A program made the translations under genes and the position numbers. The notes beneath the pieces were generated by a model. The model did not search any database. It had not been told where the DNA came from and was given only the letters and a program-made list of their open reading frames with translations. DNA of 57,313 nt from Clostridiaceae bacterium (GTDB taxonomy: Bacteria; Bacillota; Clostridia; Lachnospirales; Lachnospiraceae): assembly GCA_910574345.1 (NCBI GenBank), contig CAJSZV010000029.1:1-57313 (forward strand). The letters are read 5' to 3'. Positions 18,275-27,977 of this stretch are shown in pieces (position 1 is the stretch's first letter; every line of letters begins with the position of its first letter).

Positions 18275-19095
18275 TGGTGTGGTTTGCGGGAATCGGCGCA
18301 GTTGTGTGCCTGGCTTATTATGGGGTTATCGTGTGTTATTCCGGCATTTCCACATCCTTTGCCTGGTTTTGGCCGTTGACGGCAGTGTTTCTTTTGGGGA
18401 TTGCGGCAGGCGGAGTCTATAACCATTTTCATCCTAAGCGGTGTCCTTTGTGGCTTTCCGTATCGGCTCTGACGTTTTTTGGAGCATCCCTTGTAATTCT
18501 CTGTGTGGTGGAAGTTCTGGTGTTTTTGGGGGCATCTTCCTCGGATATGCCGAATCTTGACTATGTGATCGTGCTGGGGGCCAAGGTGGAGGAAGGACGG
18601 ATCAGCAATTCTCTCCAAAAAAGGCTTGACAAAGCCATGGAATACAGCCGGAGAAATCCCGACACAATCCTGATTCTGTCAGGCGGCCAGGGAGAAGACG
18701 AACCGGCAAGCGAGGCTTCTGTTATGTACGAGTATCTGAAAAGCAACGGAATCCCGGAAAAGCAGATGATTATAGAAGACCAGTCTGCCAGCACAGTGGA
18801 AAACATAGCTTACAGCAAGGTAATCATCGACCGGCTGGAAGGGGAAAAAAGCCGGAACATGGAGCCCAGCCTTCACAAGGCCCCAGGTCCATTTATGGTA
18901 GCGGAGGACAAACCAGTTCAGACAGGAATTCTGACCAGCAATTTCCATGTATACCGTGCGGTTCAGATCGGCAAAAAACGGGGAATCCGTGAACTCTACG
19001 GAATCAGCGCCCGTTCCGATGCTGTTCTGTTCATCCATCTATGCGTCAGAGAATGCGCAGCCATCTTAAAGGACAAATTAATGGGAAACATGTGA
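18271..19095 (+). CDS. YdcF/DUF218 (SanA-like) membrane protein
   Basis: 274 aa. Three or four hydrophobic helices in the first 90 residues, then a DUF218 domain with VIVLGAKVEEGRISNSLQKRLDKA, LILSGGQGEDEPASEA and ILTSNFHVYRA, the pattern of YdcF/SanA/ElyC proteins linked to envelope integrity. The catalytic-like residues of the fold (Ser/Gly loop, Glu, His in FHVYRA) are present; the reaction is not known. Overlaps trhP by four bases and is followed by a terminator. Confidence 0.85.
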   Translation: MMVWFAGIGAVVCLAYYGVIVCYSGISTSFAWFWPLTAVFLLGIAAGGVYNHFHPKRCPLWLSVSALTFFGASLVILCVVEVLVFLGASSSDMPNLDYVIVLGAKVEEGRISNSLQKRLDKAMEYSRRNPDTILILSGGQGEDEPASEASVMYEYLKSNGIPEKQMIIEDQSASTVENIAYSKVIIDRLEGEKSRNMEPSLHKAPGPFMVAEDKPVQTGILTSNFHVYRAVQIGKKRGIRELYGISARSDAVLFIHLCVRECAAILKDKLMGNM

Positions 19096-19113
19096 TATAG
19101 CATTGAGCAGTGC

Positions 19114-19178
19114 GAAAAAAGGCAAATAAGAATCTGCGTTGTGCTGGCACAAAAGCAGAATCTTAGATGACTTTTTTC
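19114..19178. terminator. Long-stem terminator after ydcF-like gene
   Basis: 24-nt arms (19114-19137 and 19155-19178) pair at 20 of 24 positions, capped by an inner TTGTG/CACAA stem, with A-run and T-run at the base, so probably bidirectional. A small GGGC-GAAA-GCCC hairpin follows at about 19182. Confidence 0.7.
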
Positions 19179-19277
19179 ATAGGGCGAAAGCCCGACAGCG
19201 AGATGGAGCGTAAGCGGAATCGAGCTGAGCACTGCGGGCCAGGCGAAAGTAAAAATATTATAAAAAGGAATGATTTT

Positions 19278-22202
19278 ATGAATTTGACAGACGTAAAAGC
19301 TTATGAGGTTTTGAAAGAGAAAAAAGTCGCGGAGCTGAACTCCACAGCCCATCTTCTGGAGCACAAAAAGAGCGGCGCCAGATTGTTTTTGCTGTCCAAT
19401 GATGATGAGAACAAAGTCTTTTCCATAGGCTTTCGGACACCGCCTAAGGACAGCACAGGCGTGGCTCATATTCTGGAGCACAGCGTTCTTTGCGGGTCGG
19501 AGAAATTTCCGGTTAAGGATCCCTTTGTGGAGCTGGTGAAAGGATCTTTGAATACCTTTTTAAATGCCATGACCTACCCTGATAAGACCGTGTATCCTGT
19601 GGCCAGCACCAATGATAAGGACTTTCAGAATCTGATGGATGTATACCTGGATGCAGTGCTTCATCCCAATATCTATAAGGAACCCAAAATTTTTATGCAG
19701 GAGGGGTGGCACTACGAGCTGGATGATGAGGACGGGAAACTGACCATTAACGGTGTGGTTTATAATGAGATGAAAGGAGCATTTTCGTCTCCGGAAAGCG
19801 TGCTGGAGAGGCAGACTCAGCAGATGCTTTTTCCGGATACATGTTATGGATGTGAGTCCGGGGGAGATCCTAAGAATATTCCGGAATTGACCTATGAGGG
19901 CTTCCTTGATTTTCATAGGACATATTATCATCCGTCCAACAGTTATATCTATCTTTACGGGAATATGGATATGGCCGAGAAACTGATATGGCTGGATGAA
20001 GCATATTTAAGCCATTATGAGAGAAAGGAAGTGGATTCCTGCATTCGGGAGCAAAAGCCTTTTGACGCTCCAAAGACGGAGGAGATCAGCTATTCCATTA
20101 CGGAGGAGGAAGCACAGGAGGGCGGTGTCTATCTGTCGGTCAGCGATGTGGTTGGGACGGATCTGGACCCGAAGCTGTATGTGGCATTTCAGATCCTGGA
20201 ATATACCCTCATTGATGCTCCCGGCGCGCCCTTAAAGCAGGCTCTTTTGGATGCTGGCATTGGAAATGATATCTTCGGCGGATATGACAATGGGATTCTG
20301 CAGCCATATTTTTCTGTGGTGGCAAAGGATGCAAAGGAAGAACAGAAAGGGGAATTTCTGGCAGTAGTGAAGGGAACCCTGCGGAAATTGGCTGATCAGG
20401 GAATGAACCGGAAAAGCCTTCTGGCCGGTATGAACTATTATGAATTCCGCTACCGCGAGGCGGACTACGGAACCACACCCAAGGGGCTCATGTATGGACT
20501 TCAGTGCATGGACAGCTGGCTGTACGGGGGAGATCCTCTGATGCACCTGGAATACCAGGAGACTTTTGATTATCTGAAGGAGGCTGTAAAGGAAGGGTAT
20601 TTTGAGAATCTTATAAAAGAATATCTTCTGGATAATCCTTTTGAGGCGGTTTTGGTGGTAAAACCGGAGGTAAATCTTACGGCAAAAGACGATCAGGCTT
20701 TGGCGAAAAAGCTTAAAGAGTATAAAGACGGGCTTTCAGGAGAAGAGATCGCAGGTCTTGTGGCCCAGACCGCGGCATTGAAAGAATATCAGGATACCCC
20801 GTCTACGAAAGAAGAATTGGAACGGATCCCCATGCTGAAGCGGTCGGATATCGGCAGGAAGGCAGAAGCGTTCAGATGGAAGGAGCATCGGCTTTTGGGG
20901 GTTCAGGTCCTGCACCATGAGATGTTCACATCGGGAATCGGCTATCTGAAAGTGCTGTTCAACACGGACCGTGTGCCGTCGGAGGATATTCCTTATGTGG
21001 GACTGTTGAAAGCCGTGCTGGGATATGTGGATACCGAGCATTACACTTACAGCGACTTGACCAGCGAGATTCATCTCAACAGCGGAGGCATCGGTTTCAG
21101 CGTCACTTCCTATGTGGATTTGAACCATCTCCCCGGATTTACGGGAGCATTTGTGGCGGAGGCCAGGGTGCTTTATGAGAAATTGGATTTTGCCTTTGAG
21201 ATCATAGGCGAGATTCTTACCACTTCAAAACTGGATGATGAAAAGCGTCTCCGTGAAATCCTTAAGGAAGCCAGGTCACGTTCCAGGATGCGTCTGGAAA
21301 ATGCCAGCCACAGTGCGGCGGTGGCAAGGGCTACGTCCTATTTCTCCCCCACGTCCTCTTTCGGCGACCGCACAGGAGGCATTGCATACTACCATTTCCT
21401 GGAAGATGTGGTGAGGGATTATGACAAGAACCGGGAAAAACTTGTGGCCAAGCTGAAAGAAGTGGCGATGAAACTCTTTACTGTGGACAACATGCTTGTG
21501 AGCTACACGGCGGATGAAAAGGGATTTGCCCGGATGGAAGGTTCTATGGAAAAACTGACAGGAAAGCTTCCGAAAGGAACGGGAAAGAAGTACCCCTTTA
21601 CCTTTGCCCCAGGCAATAGGAATGAGGGATTCAAGACCTCTTCTCAGGTGAATTATGTGGCAAGATGCGGTAATTTCCGGGGAGCAGGGTACGAGTATAC
21701 AGGAGTGCTGCGGATCTTAAAGCTGATCTTAAGTTACGATTATCTGTGGCTGAATTTAAGGGTAAAAGGCGGGGCTTACGGCTGCATGAGTGGTTTCGGA
21801 CGGTCAGGAGAAGGCTACTTTGTGTCATACAGGGATCCTAACATAGCCCAGACCAATGAGGTCTATGAAAATATGGCAGCCTATCTGGAACAGTTTGATG
21901 CAGACGAGAGAGACATGACAAAGTATGTAATCGGCACCATCAGCGCTCTGGATACGCCTTTCACCCCGGCGGATAAAGGGGCCAGAGGATTGTCGGCTTA
22001 TTTGTCCGGTGTGACGGATGAGATGATGCAGACGGAGAGAGACCAGATCCTTAAGGCTCAGCCGGAGGACATCCGGGCTTTGGCAGGCATTGTAAAAGCC
22101 ATTCTGGATACCGGCAGTCTTTGTACCATCGGCAATGAGGATAAGATTCAGGAGGACAGCGGGCTGTTCGGAGAGATAAAAAATCTGTATAACGGGGCTT
22201 AA
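19278..22202 (+). CDS. M16C zinc metallopeptidase (presequence-protease/falcilysin type)
   Basis: 974 aa, the usual size of M16C enzymes (PreP, Cym1), which degrade unstructured peptides inside a closed chamber. Inverted zinc motif HILEH at residues 64-68 with distal Glu in NGVVYNEMKGAF; GGAYGCMSGFGRSGEGYF near the C-terminus is the family Arg/Tyr region. ATG 19278 follows AAAGGAATG; the upstream in-frame extension covers the terminator and is rejected. No signal peptide, so cytosolic. Confidence 0.92.
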   Translation: MNLTDVKAYEVLKEKKVAELNSTAHLLEHKKSGARLFLLSNDDENKVFSIGFRTPPKDSTGVAHILEHSVLCGSEKFPVKDPFVELVKGSLNTFLNAMTYPDKTVYPVASTNDKDFQNLMDVYLDAVLHPNIYKEPKIFMQEGWHYELDDEDGKLTINGVVYNEMKGAFSSPESVLERQTQQMLFPDTCYGCESGGDPKNIPELTYEGFLDFHRTYYHPSNSYIYLYGNMDMAEKLIWLDEAYLSHYERKEVDSCIREQKPFDAPKTEEISYSITEEEAQEGGVYLSVSDVVGTDLDPKLYVAFQILEYTLIDAPGAPLKQALLDAGIGNDIFGGYDNGILQPYFSVVAKDAKEEQKGEFLAVVKGTLRKLADQGMNRKSLLAGMNYYEFRYREADYGTTPKGLMYGLQCMDSWLYGGDPLMHLEYQETFDYLKEAVKEGYFENLIKEYLLDNPFEAVLVVKPEVNLTAKDDQALAKKLKEYKDGLSGEEIAGLVAQTAALKEYQDTPSTKEELERIPMLKRSDIGRKAEAFRWKEHRLLGVQVLHHEMFTSGIGYLKVLFNTDRVPSEDIPYVGLLKAVLGYVDTEHYTYSDLTSEIHLNSGGIGFSVTSYVDLNHLPGFTGAFVAEARVLYEKLDFAFEIIGEILTTSKLDDEKRLREILKEARSRSRMRLENASHSAAVARATSYFSPTSSFGDRTGGIAYYHFLEDVVRDYDKNREKLVAKLKEVAMKLFTVDNMLVSYTADEKGFARMEGSMEKLTGKLPKGTGKKYPFTFAPGNRNEGFKTSSQVNYVARCGNFRGAGYEYTGVLRILKLILSYDYLWLNLRVKGGAYGCMSGFGRSGEGYFVSYRDPNIAQTNEVYENMAAYLEQFDADERDMTKYVIGTISALDTPFTPADKGARGLSAYLSGVTDEMMQTERDQILKAQPEDIRALAGIVKAILDTGSLCTIGNEDKIQEDSGLFGEIKNLYNGA

Positions 22203-22233
22203 AGGGCAGAAGATAAAGGAGGCGCAGGTTAAT

Positions 22234-23130
22234 ATGGAAGATCATTACAAGTCAGGGTTTGCGGCCCTTGTAGGACGGCCCAATGTGGGCAAATCCACAT
22301 TGATGAACCATCTTATCGGGCAGAAGATTGCCATTACTTCAGAGAAGCCTCAGACCACCAGAAACCGGATTCAGACTGTGTACAGCGATGAGCGGGGGCA
22401 GATCATCTTCCTGGATACGCCGGGAATCCATAAAGCCAAGAATAAGCTGGGAGAGTATATGGTCAGTGTGGCGGAAGGGACTCTTAAGGAAGTGGATGTG
22501 ATTCTCTGGCTGGTGGAGCCTTCCACCTTTATCGGAGCCGGGGAACGGCATATTGCAGAAATGCTGGGGAAAGTAAAGACTCCGGTGATTCTGGTGATCA
22601 ATAAGATTGATACGGTGAAGAATCAGGAGGCTGTCCTGACTTATATGGAAGCTTACAGGCAGGTCTGTGATTTCGCGGAGATTGTGCCTGTGTCGGCGCT
22701 GAAAGACAAAAATACGAAAAAAATGACGGAACTGATTTTTAAATATCTTCCCTACGGTCCTCAGTACTATGACGAGGATACGGTAACGGATCAGCCCATG
22801 CGGCAGATCGCCGCGGAGTTAATCCGGGAAAAGGCCCTGAGGCTTTTGGAGGAGGAGATTCCTCATGGAATTGCGGTGACTATCGAATCCATGACGGAGA
22901 GGAAGAATGGAATGTTCGATATTGAGGCCAATATCGTCTGCGAGAGGGATTCCCATAAGGGGATTATTATCGGAAAACATGGTTCCATGTTAAAGAAGAT
23001 CGGAACCGCGGCCCGGATTGAGATCGAGAATCTTATGGGAGCCAAGGTGAATCTGCAGCTCTGGGTTAAGGTGAGGAAAGAGTGGCGGGACAGTGAGCTT
23101 TATATGAAGAATTATGGGTATTATCAATAA
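22234..23130 (+). CDS. era: GTPase Era
   Basis: Essential GTPase that binds 16S rRNA and assists 30S assembly. 298 aa. G1 GRPNVGKSTLMN (about residue 14), G3 DTPG (about 61), G4 NKID (about 124), G5 VSAL; C-terminal KH domain with IIIGKHGSMLKKIG. Precedes recO after the structured gap described separately. Confidence 0.96.
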   Translation: MEDHYKSGFAALVGRPNVGKSTLMNHLIGQKIAITSEKPQTTRNRIQTVYSDERGQIIFLDTPGIHKAKNKLGEYMVSVAEGTLKEVDVILWLVEPSTFIGAGERHIAEMLGKVKTPVILVINKIDTVKNQEAVLTYMEAYRQVCDFAEIVPVSALKDKNTKKMTELIFKYLPYGPQYYDEDTVTDQPMRQIAAELIREKALRLLEEEIPHGIAVTIESMTERKNGMFDIEANIVCERDSHKGIIIGKHGSMLKKIGTAARIEIENLMGAKVNLQLWVKVRKEWRDSELYMKNYGYYQ

Positions 23131-23151
23131 GGGGAGCGGGCAGAGGGTCCG

Positions 23152-23290
23152 TCCCGCCAGAGCATGGATATCCATTCGGGAACCGCTTGCGCTCTTGTTG
23201 ACCCGGCAGCGGTACTAAGCGCCCGAAGGACGTGCGCTAAGGACCGGCGGGTCAAATGTTCCCTCATCGGATATCCATGTTCTGGCGGGA
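23152..23290. repeat. 139-nt multi-tiered palindromic element
   Basis: Nested inverted repeats between era and recO. Outer 22-bp stem (23152-23173 / 23269-23290, one G-T mismatch, core CATGGATATCC), then GGGAAC/GTTCCC (23178 / 23258), TTGACCCG/CGGGTCAA (23198 / 23248) and a near-match around CTAAGCGC/GCGCTAAGG. No protein gene is supported here. It could be a folded RNA, a palindromic intergenic repeat or a MITE-like relic. Confidence 0.8.
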
Positions 23291-23319
23291 CTGCGATTCT
23301 GGCCGCTCTGATAATTGTT

Positions 23320-23391
23320 GGATTGCGGGGGCATGAAATGTGGAGCAATCCGTTGATATCAGGGGTTATTATATCTTTTGACCCTAACATC
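23320..23391 (+). repeat. Dispersed intergenic repeat, copy 1 (upstream of recO)
   Basis: Begins with a 7-bp stem GGATTGC/GCAATCC around GGGGGCATGAAATG, then ATCAGGG...TTTTGACCC. It shares 27 of 29 bases in the core (23324-23352) with copy 2 at 24847-24875. Confidence 0.75.
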
Positions 23392-23411
23392 ATAGAACAG
23401 GGGGAGAGGCT

Positions 23412-24083
23412 ATGCGGGAGGCGGCGGAGCTGACGGGGATGGTGATAAAATCTGCGCCTGTGGGGGAGTATGATAAAAGGCTGGTGGTGCTCACAAGGGA
23501 GAGAGGAAAGATTACCGCATTTGCCAGGGGAGCCAAGCGGCCGGGCAGCAGTCTTATGGGGCCCAGCAGGCCTTTTGCCTTTGGGACATTTAAGGTGTTT
23601 GAGGGGAGGGAGTCCTACTCCCTCCAGTCGGCTCAGATCACCCGGTATTTTGAGGAGGTGGCCGGGGAGATCGAGACCTCATGTTACGGACAATATTTCC
23701 TTGAAGTGGCGGATTACTATACCAGGGAGAATCTGGACGGCAGCGGCATGCTTTTGTTGGTGTATCAGTCTTTGCGGGCCCTTATGAATCCCAATATCCC
23801 TAATCCTCTGGTGCAAAGGGTTTTTGAACTGAAAGCCATGGTGCTTAATGGGGAATATACGCCGAAACCTCCCGTAGAGGTCTGTGATTCGGCAGCTTAT
23901 GCATGGGAGTATGTGATCTTTAGCCCCTTGGAAAAGCTGTATACCTTTGCTGTGACCGAGGAAGTCTTTGGGGAATTTGAAAAATGTGTAAAGATCAATA
24001 AAAGCCGGTACATAGACCGGGAATTTCACTCTTTGGAAATTTTGAGGTGCCTGGGGGAAAAGGGCAGGTCCCTGCATTCATAA
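23412..24083 (+). CDS. recO: DNA repair protein RecO
   Basis: Mediator that loads RecA onto SSB-coated DNA in the RecFOR pathway. 223 aa, somewhat short (about 240-250 typical). N-terminal OB fold with ELTGMVIKSAPVGEYDKRLVVLTRERGKITAFARGAKRP split over residues 6-45; helical C-terminus. The zinc-binding cysteines of some RecO proteins are not evident. Located between era and glyS as in many Clostridia. Confidence 0.9.
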   Translation: MREAAELTGMVIKSAPVGEYDKRLVVLTRERGKITAFARGAKRPGSSLMGPSRPFAFGTFKVFEGRESYSLQSAQITRYFEEVAGEIETSCYGQYFLEVADYYTRENLDGSGMLLLVYQSLRALMNPNIPNPLVQRVFELKAMVLNGEYTPKPPVEVCDSAAYAWEYVIFSPLEKLYTFAVTEEVFGEFEKCVKINKSRYIDREFHSLEILRCLGEKGRSLHS

Positions 24084-24207
24084 AAGGGATTGAAAATGAA
24101 GAGAAGTTGTGGCATACTAAGGAAAGCGCATTTGTCAGGAGGATGGGAAGCAGAACTGTCCGAAAGGCATAGGGCATCTTTAGAACAGGGAAGCATGGAG
24201 GAAGAGA

Positions 24208-24834
24208 ATGGGAAAGACGGCAGTGGCGGTGCTGGCCATATTGACAGGGGTGATGTTGTCCGGATGTGCTTGGGGAAAGGGCAGTACATTTCCGCCTGAG
24301 CAGAATGTGATCTATGTGTCGAAAGACGGAGGGCTTTATACGGCCATTGTGGAACATTATGACCCTTCGGATACAGGTTACAGCGCAGACGAATTAAAGG
24401 ATATGGCTTTTAAGGAAGCGGCGGACTATAATAAGGAATACGGAGGAGGACAGGAAAGGGTGTCTGTGGCGGAGTGCACCATAGAGGAAGGAAGGGCGAC
24501 TCTTGTGCATAAGTATGCTGCTGCGGAGGATCTGTGCAGCTTTACTCAGATCACTCAGGATACATCCAATCACACGGAGCATCTCCAGATTACTACCAAT
24601 TCCGTGTATCTCACAGGGAATGACAGCGACGGCGGCTGGACGGATGCCAGAAAGAACAGCAGTACAACCTTGGGGACAGTGAGGAAAAAGAAGGATCTTC
24701 CTCTGATTGTCATAACAGGGCCGGCCACGGTTCAGACAGAGGGAAGGATCCTGTATTACAGCGGGGCTGTAAGCCTGGCCGACGAATTTACAGCCCAGGT
24801 GTCAGAGGGGGAAGGGTATATCGTATTTAAGTAG
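24208..24834 (+). CDS. Hypothetical lipoprotein between recO and glyS
   Basis: 208 aa. Signal peptide MGKTAVAVLAILTGVMLSGC with lipobox LSGC (Cys about 20), so anchored to the outer face of the membrane. The rest is soluble, with no motif I recognise. Start at 24208 has GGAGGAAGAG upstream. Position in the era-recO-glyS block suggests a lineage-specific conserved protein. The roughly 120 nt before it hold no supported gene. Confidence 0.75.
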   Translation: MGKTAVAVLAILTGVMLSGCAWGKGSTFPPEQNVIYVSKDGGLYTAIVEHYDPSDTGYSADELKDMAFKEAADYNKEYGGGQERVSVAECTIEEGRATLVHKYAAAEDLCSFTQITQDTSNHTEHLQITTNSVYLTGNDSDGGWTDARKNSSTTLGTVRKKKDLPLIVITGPATVQTEGRILYYSGAVSLADEFTAQVSEGEGYIVFK

Positions 24835-24842
24835 CTGCGCAA

Positions 24843-24912
24843 AGGCTGCGGGGGCATGAAATGCGGAGCAGTCCGCAGGCATCAGGGACCAAAAGACCTT
24901 TTGCCCCAACTC
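24843..24912 (+). repeat. Dispersed intergenic repeat, copy 2 (upstream of glyS)
   Basis: Same element as at 23320. The stem is GGCTGC/GCAGTC (24844-24849 / 24868-24873): a U-A pair of copy 1 is C-G here and an A-U pair is G-U, so pairing is kept. Ends with CAAAAG-AC-CTTTTG and GCCCC. Lies 26 nt before the glyS start. Confidence 0.75.
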
Positions 24913-24937
24913 ATAATATAAAAGAAAAGGCAGGATA

Positions 24938-26332
24938 ATGAAGATGGAAAAGACTATGGAAAAAATTGTGGCACTGGCAAAGTCCAGAGGATTTGTGTAT
25001 CCGGGTTCTGAGATATACGGCGGTCTGGCCAATACCTGGGACTATGGCAATCTGGGCGTGGAGCTTAAAAATAATGTGAAGAAAGCCTGGTGGCAGAAGT
25101 TTGTCCAGGAGAGTCCCTACAATGTAGGCGTGGACTGCGCCATTCTCATGAATTCCCAGACATGGGTGGCATCAGGACATTTGGGCGGGTTCTCCGATCC
25201 TCTTATGGACTGCAAGGCGTGCAAGGAGAGATTCCGCGCTGATAAATTGATCGAAGATTATATGGAAGAACAGGGCATTGTTATAGAGGGAAGCGTAGAT
25301 GCATGGTCCCAGGAAGAGATGAAGAAGTACATTGAGGAAAAAAATATCGGATGTCCCAGCTGCGGCAAGCACGACTTTACGGATATCCGTCAGTTTAACC
25401 TGATGTTCAAGACTTTCCAGGGCGTTACCGAGGACGCCAAGAACACGGTATATTTAAGGCCGGAGACAGCACAGGGCATCTTTGTGAACTTTAAGAATGT
25501 GCAGAGAACGTCCAGGAAGAAGATCCCCTTCGGCATCGGGCAGATCGGCAAGTCTTTCCGAAATGAGATTACTCCGGGCAACTTTACCTTCCGCACCAGA
25601 GAGTTTGAGCAGATGGAGCTGGAGTTTTTCTGCGCTCCGGGCACGGATCTGGAATGGTTTGCTTACTGGAAGGAATTCTGCATCAACTGGCTGAAGGCTC
25701 TTGGAATGAAGGATGATGAGATGAGGGCCAGAGACCATTCGCTGGAAGAACTCTGCTTCTACAGCAAGGCAACTACGGATATCGAATTTTTGTTCCCCTT
25801 CGGCTGGGGTGAACTGTGGGGGATTGCTGACAGAACGGACTATGACCTGACTCAGCACCAGAATACTTCCGGTCAGGATATGGCTTACTTTGACGATGAG
25901 AAGAAGGAGAAATACATTCCTTATGTGATTGAGCCCTCCCTGGGTGCGGACCGGGTGACTTTGGCCTTCCTTTGCGCAGCCTATGACGAGGAGGAGATCG
26001 GCGAGGGAGACGTGCGGACTGTCCTTCATTTCCATCCTGCTATCGCTCCTGTAAAGGTAGGCGTACTGCCCCTGTCCAAGAAGCTTAACGAGGGGGCCCA
26101 GAAGGTGTATGAGGAACTGAGCAAATACTTTAATTGCGAGTTCGACGACAGAGGCAACATCGGCAAGAGGTACAGGAGACAGGATGAGATCGGTACCCCA
26201 TTCTGTGTAACCTATGATTTTGATTCTGAGGAAGATCATGCGGTTACCGTGCGCGACAGGGATACCATGGATCAGGTGAGAGTTCCCATTACAGAACTTA
26301 AGAACTATCTGGAAGAGCGGATTCGGTTCTAG
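24938..26332 (+). CDS. glyS: Glycyl-tRNA synthetase (single-chain alpha2 type)
   Basis: Class II synthetase that charges tRNA(Gly). 464 aa, the dimeric eukaryote/Firmicute form rather than the bacterial alpha-beta type. Motif 2 region [20 protein letters not shown] (about residue 206), motif 3 [15 protein letters not shown] (about 330), C-terminal anticodon-binding domain with [19 protein letters not shown]. Zinc-type cysteines CKACKERF and CPSCGKHDF. No T-box leader is recognisable upstream. Confidence 0.95.
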   Translation: MKMEKTMEKIVALAKSRGFVYPGSEIYGGLANTWDYGNLGVELKNNVKKAWWQKFVQESPYNVGVDCAILMNSQTWVASGHLGGFSDPLMDCKACKERFRADKLIEDYMEEQGIVIEGSVDAWSQEEMKKYIEEKNIGCPSCGKHDFTDIRQFNLMFKTFQGVTEDAKNTVYLRPETAQGIFVNFKNVQRTSRKKIPFGIGQIGKSFRNEITPGNFTFRTREFEQMELEFFCAPGTDLEWFAYWKEFCINWLKALGMKDDEMRARDHSLEELCFYSKATTDIEFLFPFGWGELWGIADRTDYDLTQHQNTSGQDMAYFDDEKKEKYIPYVIEPSLGADRVTLAFLCAAYDEEEIGEGDVRTVLHFHPAIAPVKVGVLPLSKKLNEGAQKVYEELSKYFNCEFDDRGNIGKRYRRQDEIGTPFCVTYDFDSEEDHAVTVRDRDTMDQVRVPITELKNYLEERIRF

Positions 26333-26362
26333 GGATTTAGTTTTTTATAAGAATCAGGGGTT

Positions 26363-26418
26363 GGGAAGAAACAAAAAGTTATTTGTCTTGTTTCTTCACA
26401 GCTCCCTTTTATTTTCCT
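26363..26418. terminator. Terminator between convergent glyS and araC-type gene
   Basis: Perfect 10-bp stem GAAGAAACAA (26365-26374) / TTGTTTCTTC (26388-26397), extended by GGG/CCC and followed by TTTTATTTT. Confidence 0.6.
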
Positions 26419-26452
26419 GATGGCAATGGGCCAAGGTTAAGCCGGCCTGACT

Positions 26453-27733
26453 TTAGCGGCTGCCTGCGGAGGTGTTGACTGTCCGGTATTCTCTTGGCGT
26501 CATTCCTACCGTCTTTTTAAAAAGCTGCCTGAAATATGGTACATCATGTATGCCTACGGCCCCGGCGATATCAGCCACTTTTAAATCCGTCTCCCCCAGC
26601 AGACGTTTTGCCGCATCAATCCGTTCCATGGTGATGAATTCCCGGAGGGAAAGCCCCATTTCTTTCTGGAAGGAGCCGCTTAAATAGTTGGGGTTTACAT
26701 TGGCATAGGCTGCTACATCGGAAAGGGTTATACCTTCTGCATAGTGAAGTTTGATGTAGTAGATGGCATAAAGCATCAGATCCTGATAAGAGCCGTGTTC
26801 CTGGGCGACGGCACAGAGCTGTTCCAGCACTTCCCGCAGCGCCTGGGTGCATTCCTCAATGGTGAGATAGGAAGTCATGTTGCAGAGCCGTTCCAGATTC
26901 ACCCCCGTGAGCCCGCGGGCCGTGCAGCGCAGTTCCAACATGTGTTTGCAGTAAGACAGGGCATCCTGAAGCAGCGTCCACCTGTAAGAGCCTTTTACCG
27001 TATCTAAAAACAGGGAATCCAGGTGTTTCCGGCAGAGGGCCGCGCTCCCTTCATCCAGGGCCTGCTTAAGCTGGCGGCATTCTCCTATGACAATCCGGTA
27101 GTCCGCCTGATTGCAGAGCCGGTCAATTCTTTCCGCTGTCAATACTTCCGGTCTCATATGAAAATAGCCCAGATCGTTAAGCTTTCTGGTCTCAAGATAT
27201 CCTGCCCGAATGTCTGTGTATCCACAGAGTTCCCCGGAGAGTGCCGTAATGTTGCAGTAGCGGGTGTCTCCGTGAAACATCTCCTCATCATAGATGGACT
27301 GGCCCAGGGAGTTGATGGTTTGGGCCAGCTGAAGAGGGGTGCATCCGGGGGTTTTCCCGGGAGAGAAAATAACGGCCATCTGCTTGATGTCTTCCTCCAT
27401 AACCATGAACACATTGGCCGCATATCCCTGCTGTTCCACCAGGTTTTCCACCTGGAGGCGGTAGCGGTCATAGATATTCAGATAATCTTCCGCCTCGTAT
27501 CCGTAGACTCCATAATAAATCAGTTTTTTAAGCCCTGTCAGGCAAAACCAGAACCGCTTCAGGGAAAAAGAAAGTTCCAGCTGCCACATCTTCAGATACC
27601 GCGTCATGATTTTTTCAGGATGGCTGGTCAGGCACTCGTTAAGGGCCATGGTATAAAAATATCCCGTATTGGTTCGGACATCCGCAATCTCCGACTTATC
27701 CGGATCCCCGCCGAAATAAGGAGCTCGGTTCAT
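26453..27733 (-). CDS. AraC-family transcriptional regulator
   Basis: 426 aa. The C-terminal 100 residues are a double helix-turn-helix AraC domain (ITLSDVAAYANVNPNYLSGSF, LKVADIAGAVGIHDVPYFRQ, GMTPREYR). The N-terminal 320 residues are a sensor-like region with no recognised domain and no membrane segment. It is divergent from the flavin reductase lipoprotein; the 244-nt shared control region holds an 18-bp perfect inverted repeat, so this regulator most likely controls that gene in response to its substrate (inference). Confidence 0.88.
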   Translation of the reverse strand: MNRAPYFGGDPDKSEIADVRTNTGYFYTMALNECLTSHPEKIMTRYLKMWQLELSFSLKRFWFCLTGLKKLIYYGVYGYEAEDYLNIYDRYRLQVENLVEQQGYAANVFMVMEEDIKQMAVIFSPGKTPGCTPLQLAQTINSLGQSIYDEEMFHGDTRYCNITALSGELCGYTDIRAGYLETRKLNDLGYFHMRPEVLTAERIDRLCNQADYRIVIGECRQLKQALDEGSAALCRKHLDSLFLDTVKGSYRWTLLQDALSYCKHMLELRCTARGLTGVNLERLCNMTSYLTIEECTQALREVLEQLCAVAQEHGSYQDLMLYAIYYIKLHYAEGITLSDVAAYANVNPNYLSGSFQKEMGLSLREFITMERIDAAKRLLGETDLKVADIAGAVGIHDVPYFRQLFKKTVGMTPREYRTVNTSAGSR

Positions 27734-27846
27734 ATCATTCTATCCTTTCTACAGTAAACCTGCACGGGCCTGGCAGCGGACTTTCATGGCGAACACCCAT
27801 GCCCGCTTTCCCGGCGCTCATGCAGTCTTTGGCCTTGGGCCGGACG

Positions 27847-27895
27847 CCCTCTGAAACAAGTCCGATTCCCTGAAAAGCGGACTTGTTTCAGAGGG
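27847..27895. promoter_or_regulatory. 18-bp perfect inverted repeat in the divergent control region
   Basis: CCCTCTGAAACAAGTCCG (27847-27864) and its exact complement (27878-27895), 13-nt loop, ending 18 nt before the reductase -35 box. It may be an operator for the AraC-type protein or a hairpin in its leader. No T-run, so not a plain terminator for the plus strand. Confidence 0.65.
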
Positions 27896-27912
27896 TATGA
27901 AATTTATCTATC

Positions 27913-27957
27913 TTGTCAAGTCTATCACAAATTCCCTATAATGAAAATGATCATTTT
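27913..27957 (+). promoter_or_regulatory. Promoter and palindrome of the flavin reductase gene
   Basis: TTGTCA (27913-27918), 18-nt spacer, TATAAT (27937-27942). A 14-bp palindrome AAAATGATCATTTT (27944-27957) sits at the expected transcription start and could be a repressor site. The gene RBS is AAGGAGG at about 27964. Confidence 0.65.
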
Positions 27958-27977
27958 TACATATAAGGAGGAAAAAA

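Noticed and set aside
23164..23433. 89-codon open frame between era and recO
   Set aside because: It runs through the palindromic element and has no ribosome site or recognisable protein pattern.
24090..24299. 69-codon frame after recO
   Set aside because: No RBS, no homology pattern, and it overlaps the start and signal peptide of the lipoprotein.
24835..24937. T-box riboswitch for glyS
   Set aside because: The T-box sequence (TGGNACCGCG) and specifier-stem layout are not present; the region is explained by the dispersed repeat.
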